NCBI GenBank assembly: GCA_030407085.1
Contig: CM059586.1
Span: 10,620,001 to 10,684,000 of the forward strand
Length of the DNA: 64,000 bases
Direction: 5' to 3'
Source of the DNA: Trichopria drosophilae
Lineage: Eukaryota > Arthropoda > Insecta > Hymenoptera > Diapriidae
The position numbers and the translations under genes are program-made. Positions 10,058-21,161 of this stretch are shown piece by piece. Every line of letters starts with the position of its first letter. Position 1 is the first letter of the stretch. The notes below the pieces were generated by a model. It was not told the origin of the DNA. It worked only from the letters and a program-made list of their open reading frames with translations, and made no database searches.

Positions 10058-11893
10058 TCAAGTTACTTTAAGTGCCCTAGCACTAATTGGAATACTGAGT
10101 TTTGATATCAGATTGTACCGGAATAAACATATTTCAAATACGAAAATAAATATGCTCATCATCATACCTACACCGACTATTAACCAGATCCTACTTATCA
10201 TATTGCCAGATTTATTTTTCTTACTTTTTTTTTTAAACTTTTGGTACATGTAATACGATCCTCGATAATTGGACACAGATCTCGGGAATTTGTCGATTTC
10301 TGTTAAATGAAACAATATTCCTGAACTGTGTAGATGAGAAATCATTTTCTTTACAGATGCTTGTAAAATCGACTTTCGAGGAACATAGATTAACGCACGA
10401 TTAGCATTCAAAATGTTAATTTTCATGCAACTAATAGTTGGCCTACCGTTTATACCCTTATCAAGATCAAAATAAAAATTGATATTCTCTGAATGTGCTA
10501 CGAATGTAACATTCCCAAAATTCATTGCATTCCATGGAGCACGGGCTATTTCATAACTGTTTAATGAATTGCATTTTTTTGCGAATGCTTCATTCACTGT
10601 TTTGTTTCCAATCTCCATGTTCGAAATATGGCTAAACTTACTTATGGATCGCACTGGCGTTAACTCGCTATTCAAGATGTCTTGAAGGGTGTGCAGTTCG
10701 GGTTTCGGCGTTTTACGAATATCCACGTCTGTAATTTTGTCTGTAATTTCTATCGAATAAATCAATGATAAAAGCAAACAGCTTGTAAATACAGTTCTTT
10801 CTGCAGCATTTGTCGGGTGTCTTGGACGGGCAATTCCTAGAATGCTTGCTAAAATGTTAAACAGCGACCACTCAGACTTGCTAAATCGCATGAATCGTGC
10901 AGCTGTCCACACAGCACCAACTAAACCGCATGTCAAGAAAAATATGTAGTGACCAATTGAATATGTAACTTCTGTGTACCTTTCGGGTATTAGTAAACAG
11001 TAGGGACTTTCCAAAATAAAAAACGGGTATTCCGAAACATTTGAAATTACAGTCAAATTTTGTCTATTGTCACGTAATACCCCAATTTGGAACGAATTCG
11101 ATGAAACATCAAAGAGTATATTAGGCATGCGGACTTTTACTGAACAGTTCAATGTTAATTGTAAATATGTTAATATTGTAGTGGTTGTTATGCCCATTTG
11201 TTCGCCCATATATGTGACTGTATGTCGGTTTAGATTGTGAAGTTTACTAGGGAATAATAAGACTTCATCTGAATAAGTTTGAACACAGTAATGATTAGTG
11301 AAAGGGTTATAATTATGAAGAATTCCTTGGAAATCCGGAAGTGCCCATGGAATTTCAGCGTCAGTAATGGGTCGTTTAACTGGCTGCAATATAGAGACAT
11401 CAATATATCCGTTTTTCCAAAACTGTTTCAAAAAGGGTAAGTAATCAGTAACGTAAACGTAACTATTGTCAATAACTAGTATTTTTGGCCGACTTGATAT
11501 AAAATGTTTTTCTGCAAAATTCAAGAAGGTACAGATGAATCGAAAAAAGGTCTCGTTATCTAATGTATTACTATAATCCAACGTCGTTAAGCGGTGGAAT
11601 ATAAATAAATTTGATGAATGAACGTAATTCAGAGTTGAAGAAATTGGCATGGGTAGATCATTGGTGTTCGCCAAACTGACTGTTGATATTAAAAAGTTGC
11701 GTCCAATTCCTTCGATAATATCTATGCTTTGCTGAGACTCTTCTTCAAGAATCATGAGAATTTGATGTATTGACAATTCTTTCGAAATATATTCTTGCAC
11801 CACATTCACAATTTCCGACATGGATTCTGCATTGTTACTTCTGATTTTTAAAAAGAACACCATTACATTCCAAATTATTTTCAATAAAATCAT
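10058..11893 (-). CDS. Divergent ionotropic receptor (IR), copy B
   Basis: This intact, intronless ORF of 611 residues is the tandem paralogue of 2441-4273. It has the same plan: signal-like N terminus, glycosylated extracellular part, M1 (about 312-333), pore-like loop, M2 (about 367-387), S2, and M3 (about 569-591) with FVFEICLFRYN near the end. Divergence from copy A is uneven. Residues about 19-235 differ at only about five sites. Residues about 236-284 differ heavily and carry a one-residue insertion (PNILFDVSSNSFQIGVLRD against PNILTGAPSNSLQIAAIYD). Differences continue at moderate density through S2. Flanks are shared for about 600 bp upstream of the start, so both genes probably kept the same promoter. 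A chemosensory role is inferred from the family. Confidence 0.82.
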   Translation of the reverse strand: MILLKIIWNVMVFFLKIRSNNAESMSEIVNVVQEYISKELSIHQILMILEEESQQSIDIIEGIGRNFLISTVSLANTNDLPMPISSTLNYVHSSNLFIFHRLTTLDYSNTLDNETFFRFICTFLNFAEKHFISSRPKILVIDNSYVYVTDYLPFLKQFWKNGYIDVSILQPVKRPITDAEIPWALPDFQGILHNYNPFTNHYCVQTYSDEVLLFPSKLHNLNRHTVTYMGEQMGITTTTILTYLQLTLNCSVKVRMPNILFDVSSNSFQIGVLRDNRQNLTVISNVSEYPFFILESPYCLLIPERYTEVTYSIGHYIFFLTCGLVGAVWTAARFMRFSKSEWSLFNILASILGIARPRHPTNAAERTVFTSCLLLSLIYSIEITDKITDVDIRKTPKPELHTLQDILNSELTPVRSISKFSHISNMEIGNKTVNEAFAKKCNSLNSYEIARAPWNAMNFGNVTFVAHSENINFYFDLDKGINGRPTISCMKINILNANRALIYVPRKSILQASVKKMISHLHSSGILFHLTEIDKFPRSVSNYRGSYYMYQKFKKKSKKNKSGNMISRIWLIVGVGMMMSIFIFVFEICLFRYNLISKLSIPISARALKVT

Positions 11894-12938
11894 CGTACAG
11901 TCGTTAATAAGCGACTAATGTTATATACTGATATTCAGCTGGTTGTCGACTTCTATTTAGTATGTGTCGTCAGAAATTAATAATTTATATGTTTTCCGAA
12001 GTTGGAATTTAAAACTGATTGGCCTTCTGCAAATTGATCGCATAAAATCAATAAATAACGAATTTTCACGCGGTCTTGTTTTACCATTTTCATATTTTAT
12101 GTACTAAATTTCTAGTAAATTAATATGGCTATTTTTCTTACCGCTATTTTGGCCAATCTTGTTTGTTTATTTCCTCCCCTGCAAGGGTATTATCGGTTGG
12201 TGATCTTCCGGAAAGTGATCGGAATATAATCTGTCTCAGACGAATAAATAAATTTCGTTAAGGGCTTTGAACCGACCAATTATAAAAAAATAAAATATGT
12301 AACTGAAAAAATATGTAATTATATTGAAAAAGGTAAAATATAAAATATGTAATTAAGTTGTAAAAAAAATTAAATCGGTGATTATATTGAAAAAAAGGGG
12401 TGGAGGGGGGGGGATTATAAAAATGAAATTTCTCGCGAAATACCCAACGTTTCGGACCTCTCGGGTCCCTCTTCAGGGGTTGATTATCTGTCTCGTTTTT
12501 TTTTTATTTGGTTTAGATTGGTTGAGGTCACGTTCAGCTCAAACCCAGAAAGAGAAAGAGACAGAGAGTGGTTTGAGATATAGATCGTGTCTGTGGGTGT
12601 TATAATGTTAGCTAATACATACAGGCCTATTCCTACTGCGTAAAATATGTAAACAAATAAGTTAACCAATAAAACATAAGAAATTGATGTGCGGCAGATG
12701 TAAAAACGTTGTTTTTAGTGGCGATTTTTTATTAATTATTGTGACTATCCATGCATTTGACTCGACATTTTTAAAAAGGCTAGAGGAAAACGGATTGATT
12801 TAAACATGAAGTTGTCGCACGCGAAGATTCAAATTTCTCAAAAACAGCTACGGAAGCGTTCGGCTACATTCGAACGTCTATTTTCCTCTTGGTGTTCGTC
12901 TCAATTGACGGTCGAGTTTTTCGATGTAATATGTACAG

Positions 12939-13186
12939 TGGAGTCTCGGTATATTTACCCACTTGATTCCTCGTTTTCCCCTCCCGTCTCGTTATATTTA
13001 CCAAAAGAATGGGAGCGCCGCCCGATTCTCCCACTCTCCGCAATCGCATTGCGTTCTTGACGTCATATCAGGCCCTTCTTGAGGCTCAAGCCCCCAAGGT
13101 GGGGGAAAAAGAGAACGGCGACATGCAAATATAACGAGACGGAACCAGGCAAATATGCTGGGACGTAAATATAGCGAGACCACGGT
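12939..13186. mobile_element. ~248 bp MITE with nested inverted repeats
   Basis: The outer TIR is GGAGTCTCGGTATATTTAC at the left and GTAAATATAGCGAGACCACG at the right. A second nested pair, CCGTCTCGTTATATTTAC at about 12985 and AAATATAACGAGACGG at about 13127, lies inside. The centre is GC-rich. A related copy is at 9285-9535. The short ORFs through this region on both strands are chance readings. Confidence 0.75.
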
Positions 13187-13407
13187 TCATATATGAGTAG
13201 TCCATCATATATAGCCTAACGGGTAAGATGTTCATCTTTTTCTCAGAATGATTTCGAAATGTGTTCTACAAGAAGTCAGATGTCCCAATTTCTGAACGTT
13301 TTCTGAACCTGATGTCATTATGAGATCTTTATGAACTCGACGATTGACATTCAAAATTCAAAATGTATTCAATATCGCGAACAAAATATTTAAATTTGAT
13401 TTTAATT

Positions 13408-14319
13408 CCCAACAAACGAAAAAGAAGATCGAATTCAGAAATTACATTTCCAATCCGGTTTCTTGCCATCTCGAATTGAGAAACGTTACAACCTAATTCG
13501 AAGTTCATCTATTCAATACATTCACATGGATTTTCGAATATTTTAATTCGGAAAAATTCGTTTTAATGCATTAGGTTTTATTATGAATAAGTTTTATTAC
13601 AAAAGTAAAACAAATGTTACGCTTTTGATAGACAATTATGTTTACTTTCGCATATATTCCCAACAAACGAAAAAGTATACGAAAAATCTGTGTACGATTT
13701 AATACGAAATAAGTATGTTTCTTTCCCACTTTTTCAGTTACGAATGCGAGTGTACATTATATTATACGCGATACATAAACGCACATAACCTCAAAGAAAC
13801 GATTACTTTGGATTATCGAATGATTTAAACTCGAAACTAGAAAACAGAACATTTCTTCGAAAATTATGAAATACGGAAAACGATATAATCAATTCTTCGA
13901 TTAAATTAACAGAATTTAAAGCTTTTCTAAGCCGCAACAAATCAATTTTTGTAATGCATTAAATACGACATCGTATAAGATCGAATGAATTCAATTCTGG
14001 TATTACAGGTCGTATAAAATAGTGTAAATTCGAATAAGAATCTCGAATAATCAATACGCCACTAGAAAGGAACAGAATGCAAAATATCGATTCCGTATAC
14101 TTTGTCGTTTATTGGGTTATTATTACTTAATTCCGGTGAAATTGATTACATTTTAGTTCGGGTGTTCATGTAAAAAATGTTAGCCAATGTTTTGTACGTT
14201 ATGTTTATGTTCTACTCACGTATTATATCGTATTAGAACGTATAAAGTTTCAAAGAAAATGGTCAAGAAACCGAAATAAAACGTATTCAATTCGTTTTAA
14301 ATCAGTTTCGTTTGTTGGG
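13408..14319. mobile_element. TIR element with CCCAACAAACGAAA ends
   Basis: CCCAACAAACGAAAAAG begins at 13408 and again at 13659, and the inverted end TTTCGTTTGTTGGG closes at 14319. This could be one element with an internal duplicate end or two nested insertions. The interior is AT-rich with many AATTCGA and TTCGAATT subterminal motifs. No ORF is present. The same terminal style (CCCARYAA) recurs at 14333 and 19098. Confidence 0.6.
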
Positions 14320-14332
14320 ATTTCAAATACTT

Positions 14333-14550
14333 CCCAGTAAACAAAAACGAATAGAAAGTTAAAAATACGAATTGAAATGAATTCAAGTGAATTAAAATGA
14401 ATTCAAAAGTGGATTCAATTAATCATTTTCATGCGTTTTAATTCATTTTAATTCACTTGAATTCATTTTAATTCACTTGAATTCATTTTAATTCACTTGA
14501 ATTCATTTCAATTCGTATTTTTAACTTTCTATTCGTTTTCGTTTACTGGG
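14333..14550. mobile_element. Palindromic MITE with TTCACTTGAATTCAT repeats
   Basis: The left arm starts CCCAGTAAACAAAAACGAAT and the right arm ends ATTCGTTTTCGTTTACTGGG. The arms pair for about 75 bp. A 21 bp unit containing AATTCACTTGAATTCATTTT is repeated about three to four times in the right arm. Total length is 218 bp. It is non-coding. Confidence 0.85.
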
Positions 14551-14727
14551 TTGATATTTAGGAGTTTTCGAGGTCGCTAATTATGTATATGAAAACTATA
14601 AACTTTTTAAACTTTTTAAAATAGTTGATCCAATGTGACAATACTACATACTTAGAAATGTATAGTATTTTTAAATTGGAAATGGTGTATCCAATTTCTC
14701 TTGCTATCTGCAGATATCCTGGAACTA

Positions 14728-15508
14728 CCCTGGCGAAAATGGGACACTCTTTGAAGTGGCCATGAAGTGTCCCAGAAGCGCTTTACACATTCATAAAATG
14801 TATTTGAACACTTTATGCACTCTTAAATGACATTTAATACGAAAGTGTAACCTAAGTGTGAATTTGGACAATCGAATGCCCTAAAAATGTTCGAATGAAT
14901 TTTTTTTCAAGTGTACGGAAGTGTTCATTCAGTTGTAATAAAGGGTCAATTTTGCAGCTTTCCTGAGAGTGTACAATGATGTTCGTTATCGGATTTTTAA
15001 GTGTCTCGTAACATTTCCATTGCTGTATGCAATGTCATAATTTTCAATTTGCCGGACATTCAGATGTATTGAAGTCCGAAACTAATTACTGCGTGGGACG
15101 TGACATTTTTATTTACTGCCCAGGTTGGGCATCTTCTTCGGGGAATTTTGTTTTTGCAAGGACTATTTAGGTCGACAGTTGCCAATAAATGTTAATTCGA
15201 TATCCAGGTGTCTTTAGTGCGCAATAGTACAGTCCGTGAGAACGCCTTAATTTAGATTTATACTCGTAAATGAAATCTTACACTTATTGAACGCTTTGCG
15301 GACGCTTTAAAATTGGTAAAAACATCTAACGAACGCTTTGTGTACATTTAAGAAAGCAATTACGTTAAAGTGTACACGAACACTCAAATGTACAAATTCA
15401 CACTTCGATTACATTTTCATGCACCCTTTGAACACTTCTGGGACATTTGTGGGGCGCTTAATTTCACACTTCGTGAACACTTAACGGAGTGTCCGATTTT
15501 CGGCAGGG
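14728..15508. mobile_element. TIR element with TA target duplication
   Basis: The left end CCCTGGCGAAAATGGGACAC and the right end (complement CCCTGCCGAAAATCGGACAC) form TIRs of about 22 bp. Both are flanked by TA (14726-14727 and 15509-15510), as expected for IS630/Tc1/mariner-type insertion. The interior has repeated ACACTT and AAGTGT motifs and no transposase ORF. Confidence 0.75.
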
Positions 15509-16189
15509 TAACGATGCGGTAATGGCGCGAGTACTCGTTACATTTTGTAAATACATAACAATTTAATAATTCTGAGGTCAGATTCGTAATCAGTGACCCT
15601 GAAAACTCTCGAGAAAAATAATGTTCCAGTGATTTAAGTGTAATTTCCCTAAGTGTATATACCTTGATACCACGTATACATATACATGTGTGGATTCAGC
15701 TGTATACAGTTTGACACAAAGAGTCCATGTAAATACACCTTAAAATGGAGTGCACAGCGCGGCGCGAATGGCGAAATATGTAATGATCGAAAAGTTTGAA
15801 CTCGTCGGAAGAAGTGAAAACGAAATCATTCCAAAATTAAATATCGCGATTATTCGACACTTTAAATTAATTTATACTATACTGTGCAACACTTATAATA
15901 CAGAAAGAAATATATATTTTTTTTAATAGGAAAAACAATTGAACCAAACGAAATTATATTTTGTACTGAACACAAAGAAGGTAAGTTTTTCCATTCTGTG
16001 AATGTTAATGAAACCCCCAAAATTACATAGTTTTTTTATATAATTTTGGAAAATTCCTTTCACAATTCATTAAATATTGTATTAGTGTTGAATATGATAA
16101 ATAATTTATTTATATGTATGTGCATCGCTAAAGTACTGTTTGGGGCATTAAAAAATTCATAAAAACATAAAATACTGTTATCAGTGACA

Positions 16190-16349
16190 CATTTGGGATG
16201 ATGAAACTTCATACGCTAAATATATTTGTCGAGAGGAATGATTTTATATAACATCTTTTGATAATTTATTTTACATAAATAACATTTACATGTTTACTAA
16301 AGTACAATTACGTTTACATCTTTTTGGAGTAATTCCCTATCAACCGATC
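16190..16349. repeat. Dispersed repeat related to 4876-5080
   Basis: It shares ACATTTGGGATGATGAAACT and the following CTTCATACGCTAAATATATT block with the sequence at 4880. A second block (ACTAAAGTACAATTACGTTT) matches 5040-5068 in inverted orientation. Confidence 0.5.
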
Positions 16350-16520
16350 GACTATGGCTGACTGGTTGGTTTTTAATTGTTCCAACTACAAATTCGTACT
16401 TCCGACTATTAACTGACTATAAATTAATTTAAACAAAACAAATATATATTCGGTTAATAGTAGAAAGTACGAATTTAATAGTTGGAACAGAGTCAAAAAC
16501 CAACTAGTCGGTTTATAGTC
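16350..16520. repeat. Inverted repeat (MITE-like)
   Basis: Arms at 16350-16413 and 16453-16520 pair over about 60 bp with small gaps. Examples are GTTCCAACTACAAATTCGTA against the complement of TACGAATTTAATAGTTGGAA. The centre is a 40 bp AT-rich loop. Non-coding. Confidence 0.7.
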
Positions 16521-16629
16521 ACAGTCCAGTTTGCTAGGGTTATATTGCAACAGATATTAATCGAAGTAGCCCTTAATCGAGTAAAAGTCTACATATCAAT
16601 CTGTATTTGCAATTAATACAAGTAGCATG

Positions 16630-17452
16630 CACGCAAAGAAATTTGAAGTAAATGCCACTGCTCAGGGAAGTAACAGCTACGATTTATGACAAATTTTGAA
16701 TGGCGGTTAACATTCGAAACCGTTAAAAAGAAAAGTTTTATAAGTAGATACACTTTTATTACACCTTTTTGAATAATTATTCATAATTTTCCGACTATTT
16801 AGTTATTAATAATTAATTTTAATGATCTATAAACGTTGAAAGGGAAAAACTTGGTACTTTTTTCATTCTGAAGCTTCCGTATCGAAAACAGTTCAAGATA
16901 CACTAAAAATGCACTGAAACTTTTTTGTAGAGCACAAAATTTCCTACAAAAAAGTCAGCAAGGATCCTAGATTAAAGTTAATAGCTTAGCCACGAGCAAC
17001 GATGGAATATGCCTCATATTTTACAAAAATTCTAAAATATTCATAATTAACTTGTGAGACAAAATTCCAGCGTTACTCATGGATAATCTATTAAATTTAG
17101 ACTAGGGCTCTCGCTGACTTTTTTTTAGGAAATTTTGAGCTCTATAAAAATGGTTGAGTGCATTTTTAGTGTATCTTGCACTGTTTTCAATACGGAAGCT
17201 TCAGAATGAAAAAAGTACCAAGTTTTTCCATTTCGACAAAGTTTATAGATCATTACAAATAATTATTGATAACTATATCGTCTAGAAATTATAAATAAAT
17301 ATTCTCAAAGGTGCACTCAAATTGGATCTGTTTATACAAATTTTCTTTTTAACAAATTCGAATTGTAACCGTCATTTCAAATTCATCAGAATCTGTGCGA
17401 TAACTACTACTTCCCAAAATGCTGTCGCATTCACTTAAAATTTCTTTGCGTG
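16630..17452. mobile_element. Fold-back element with CACGCAAAGAAATTT ends
   Basis: The left end CACGCAAAGAAATTTGAAGT and the right end (complement CACGCAAAGAAATTTTAAGT) begin long inverted arms of about 350-400 bp. The inner parts (GAAGCTTCCGTATCGAAAAC at 16871 and its complement around 17185-17205) also pair. There is no protein-coding capacity. The structure is read from sequence; the class is unknown. Confidence 0.8.
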
Positions 17453-17761
17453 TGTTTATTTAATACTTGTAAATGTTCTGTATTTGAATGCAATTAAAGA
17501 AAGTAGTGAATATACTATAAAACTTTATTTAAATTTTGTGAAGTTTGTGTTCATCAAAATAGAAAATGATTTTTGCATGTTGAGCTATTAAAATATTCAT
17601 CCTAAAAATTACTTGATGTTCAAGTTTTCTTACACTGTAAAAAATCCAGATGAATTTTACAATTGCACTGTAATTTTCCTTGGCAAAAAGTTCGTAATTT
17701 TACTATAAATTATGTCTTAAATTAAACATTCGTAAATGTCAATCGATATCATATTGTAGGT

Positions 17762-18610
17762 GTACCTCTCCGATGGCATTTACTTATTTATTGGATGATG
17801 AACCCATTCAAGCTGTCTTATGTATTAATGATTTAGGAGTGATTTTTTATCAAAGTTTCAAGTTTTCTGAACATGTTCGTACAATAATCAATAAATGTTA
17901 CTCAATCTTAGGTTTTATAAAACATTCTACTTCTGATTTCTCTTCTATTCCTGCCATCATAAATCTATATAAATCAATTGTTTTATCAATTTTAATTTAT
18001 GGATCAGTTATTTGGCGCCCTTTTATTTCTAAAGATATTGATCAGCTCGAAAAGGTTCAACACAGGTTCTTAAGATATTTGTCGTATAAGTCAGGTACTC
18101 CTATGAGTTATGTGAACCATGATTATTCTACTGTTGCTTCTAAATTTTCGATACCATCAATTTATTCAATACATCATATTATTGATTTACTATTTGTCCG
18201 TAAAATTACTACGGGTATGATTAAATCTGAGCAAATATCTTCGTTGTTCTCTACTCGTTCTCAATCGTATTCATTGCATCGTTATCGGGATATTTGTGAA
18301 AATAATAGTAAATCTCGTTATGGATTTCACTCTAGTGTAGCTAGACTCAGGCGTGAATGGAACAGTGTTCCCGGTGATGTAAAAAACACTACTAGTTTTG
18401 TATCATTTCGATTTAAAGTGCAATGATTATTATACACTTATTATTAAGTTTTCTTATTTTCTTTTAACATACGGTTTTTTCAATTATTCTATTACCAAAT
18501 TTTATGTTCTTTTCTATATTATTCTAATTGCGCTGATTATGTCAGTATATTTTTGTACAAAGGTCTTATAGGCCGTTTATTTCTTTAAATAAATAAAATA
18601 AATAAATATA
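17762..18610 (+). mobile_element. 5'-truncated LINE, 3' end of reverse-transcriptase ORF
   Basis: The ORF 17773-18426 encodes 217 residues matching the C-terminal part of a non-LTR retrotransposon ORF2, after the RT fingers and palm. It has the DLGVIF motif, the FSEHVRTIINKCYSILGFIK stretch, a SILIYGSVIWRP segment and the RREWNSVPGD tail near the end. The 3' UTR ends in CTTATAGGCCGTTTATTTC and an AATAAA-type simple tail (18579-18606). Such tails are typical of CR1/Daphne-like elements rather than poly-A Jockey. No endonuclease or YADD box is present, so the copy is 5'-truncated and dead. Flanking sequence is rich in TTTTACA motifs at 17632-17700 and 18620-18880, so it may have inserted into a MITE. 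Confidence 0.8.
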
Positions 18611-19097
18611 AATAGAACGTAGGGATTTTACCAAAAAACAAGATGAAATTTACAAAGTTATGTAAATTTACTACATGAAGGTAGGAATTTTACAGCGCGG
18701 TGTAAAATTACCACATTCAATATTGGTTCACTATAGGTATACTCTACAATTGTAATTTTACAATTGGTAAGGAAAAATACATGATTTTGTAAACATACAC
18801 AACAAAAATGTAAAAATCTTACATTAAACGTAGTAATTTTACATTGTTAAGCGTAGTAATTTTACAGCTTGAGATTTTTAAATGACCACGTTTAGCGTAG
18901 GTTCCATCTTTACCATGTTCAAATTAATTTGTCAAAAGTAATAAACAAAATTTTAATGAGATTAAGTTGTACCAAATTTTCATGCAAAAGTATGTTTTAT
19001 TAATTAGAATTAAATAACTCAATAACATTAACGATTCTAAGAATATTTTTAAGTTCTTATCACCATCTAGTTTAAACTGGTAGAAAATTAAAAGAAA

Positions 19098-20531
19098 CCC
19101 AGCAATCGAAATTGAATTGAAATGTATTGACTTGGATTAATTTTTCGCTTTTGAATACACTATTTGAAATTTTCGAATACAATCGAATCCAAAAATACTT
19201 CACTATTATTTTAATACAAAAATATGAATCCAAATGAATCCAAATGAATCGAAATGAATACATAAATAATATCGTTGCCGAAACTACTAAAAATACTCGA
19301 AAAAGGCAAAAGTCGTGAATCCATCTGAATACAAATGAAGATTGAAATGATAATTTGTTAATACAATCGAATCCATAAATAATAACAGTTAATTACCGGA
19401 ATGAATGAATCCATTTCAATACATGACTGAGCAAAATAATGCCTGCTTTAATCCAAATGAATTCAAAATAAATCAGTACAAAAATTAAAGTGTGGTGAAT
19501 TCATTAGAATACAAATTCTTAATGATTCTACATTTTAATACAAATGAATCTATAAAAAAAAAAATAACTTATGCTTTGAAGTGAAAAAATATTAAAATTA
19601 TTTTCATTTTGTAATTATTCATTTCAATTACAAAAAAGTTATTTTCGAAAATAAAGGCTACAAATGACTTTTCATTCAAAATTTGGAATAAGAAATGTTT
19701 ATTTTAAACCAATTTCCAATTACATTTAGCAGTGCTGTCGGAAATGGTAGACTTTATTTAAGCGTTTGATATACAAGAGTCCAAAAAGTGTTGTACACTT
19801 AAATGAAATGTATTTGTACACTTATTGGACACCGAACTGACACTTATTTTCAAATTTACGCAATATCTTGTAAACGGTATGAGATACGTGAAAATCTGAT
19901 GAAATTTGGCAACTGACATACACAATTCGAAAATTTCATAATTTTAGAAATCGAAAATTTCGAAAATTCTCGAATCATGTACAGTGGCTTCGAATCATCG
20001 CACCAAGGTATCTCTGATTTATGTCAATTTCGACAAATTTCAGGTATCTCGTACCGTTTTCAAGATATTGTGTAATTTAAAAAAAAAATTACAATATTTA
20101 TTTTACCAAGAAAAATATCTACTATCTACATGCATCCGTTCTTTTCAAAAGTCGATAAGCAAATTATTACAAAAATGTAAAATATGGTAATAAATTTAGC
20201 AGATTATTTTTATGTACACAATTCATAAATGTTCCACGTTTCAACTATTTGTTAGTTTCGCATCGTCTTTTACAGCAAGGAGGTCGTTAAGTGATTACGA
20301 CTCGAAGTTGTTGTGCGGGAGACCAGGGTTCGATTCTCGGTCGATGCAAATTTTTTTTTTCATTAAATGTATGAACTGGGATTATTTTTGGATTTAAATA
20401 TATTGCCATGCATTAAAATTTTTAATACATTTCAATCCTTTTCAATACTTTTAAGATCAAATAGCGCATTCAAATGTATTGTAAAGCATTCAAAATTTTC
20501 AATACATTTCAATGCATTTCCGATTGCTGGG
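19098..20531. mobile_element. TIR element with CCCAGCAATCG ends
   Basis: The left end CCCAGCAATCGAAATTGAAT and the right end CATTTCCGATTGCTGGG form a short TIR with AATACATTTCAAT-type subterminal repeats. The span is 1.43 kb and includes the tRNA-like sequence at 20260-20347, so it may be composite. The terminal style links it to the elements at 13408 and 14333. Confidence 0.55.
20260..20347 (+). ncRNA. tRNA-derived sequence (SINE head or tRNA pseudogene)
   Basis: GCATCG at 20260 pairs with CGATGC at 20342-20347 like an acceptor stem. GCGGGAGACC followed by GGTTCGATTC near the end matches a tRNA T-arm/B-box, most like Asp or Gly tRNAs. A T-run (20351-20360) would end Pol III transcription. 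The anticodon arm is not convincing and at 88 nt it is long. I therefore favour a tRNA-derived element over a working tRNA. Confidence 0.45.
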
Positions 20532-20685
20532 AAGTACTATTTTATGAAAAAATTGAAACAAGGAAGAACAATATTCAGAAGTTTTTGAAAGCTAATTGCA
20601 AAAAAGTATATTTTCGCAAGTAATGAAACTAACCGATAAATATCTATAAAAAAAAATGATATCGACTAAAATATTTCAGAAAAAA

Positions 20686-20971
20686 ATGGATTCTAACAAA
20701 AGTATCAATCCTTCATGCTGCAATAAATCATCTTGCAAAACAAAGACAAAACAAAACAATCGGTAAGATAATCAAATAAAACTATCGTCAATTCATTCTA
20801 AAAAATAACATAAACCTCTCTAAATATTTACTTTCGACATTGTTTATTTTTTTTTCTAGATGGATAAAGCTAGATGTTGTGAAAAAATTTTACATCAAAA
20901 AAGCCACAAGATATGTCAGCGAGGCAAAAACAGTCAAACGAAAACTGTATACACCAGATAGTGAAGAGTTG
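20686..20971 (+). CDS. Candidate two-exon gene, unknown protein
   Basis: Exon 1 (20686-20762) starts with ATG and encodes 25 residues rich in Lys, Ser and Cys (MDSNKSINPSCCNKSS at the start). It ends at CG followed by the consensus donor GTAAGA. A 97 bp intron ends in a strong pyrimidine tract (TTTTTTTTTCTAG). Exon 2 (20860-20971) supplies the missing third base (CGA, Arg) and stays open: WIKLDVVKKFYIKKATRYVS, then EAKTVKRKLYTPDSEEL. It ends at GTAAAT, a possible donor; unspliced it would stop four codons later. Phase agreement across good splice sites supports a real coding region. The KRKLY tail resembles the fragment at 5640-5684. I do not recognise the family. The 3' end converges on the minus-strand gene at 21162. 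Confidence 0.5.
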
Positions 20972-21000
20972 GTAAATGTCTAAAATTACTTATCCCTAAA

Positions 21001-21010
21001 TTTATTTATT
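21001..21010 (-). terminator. Polyadenylation signal for the 21162 gene
   Basis: The minus strand reads AATAAATAAA about 150 bp after the TGA at 21162-21164, a suitable distance for a short insect 3' UTR. Confidence 0.55.
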
Positions 21011-21161
21011 TCATACATTAAGTGAATACATGATTTTACAATGCATCGATCATATGTGAATTTTCACAATATACGACGCAGATATCATTGTTACGCAACA
21101 ATGTAAGTCCAGTTGTAACTTTCATAGAAAGGCTCAGTATTAATAGTCCTATTTTGTAGTC

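Larger units (their letters stand above)
7043..12490. repeat. Tandem duplication unit, copy B
   Basis: This segment is the direct repeat of 366-4870. Relative to copy A it contains the fold-back element 7344-8622 and about 0.6 kb of extra DNA at 8820-9455, and it lacks the insertion at 1153-2044. Homology ends near TTGATTATCTG, after which copy B continues with a T-run and unrelated sequence. Confidence 0.85.

Noticed and set aside
12806..13060. 84-codon plus ORF with overlapping minus ORFs
   Set aside because: It runs into the 12939-13186 MITE and has no domain; opposing ORFs reflect the GC-rich element centre.
20260..20347. Functional tRNA gene
   Set aside because: The ends pair and the T-arm is good, but the anticodon arm does not form properly and it sits inside a TIR element. 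It is listed only as tRNA-derived.
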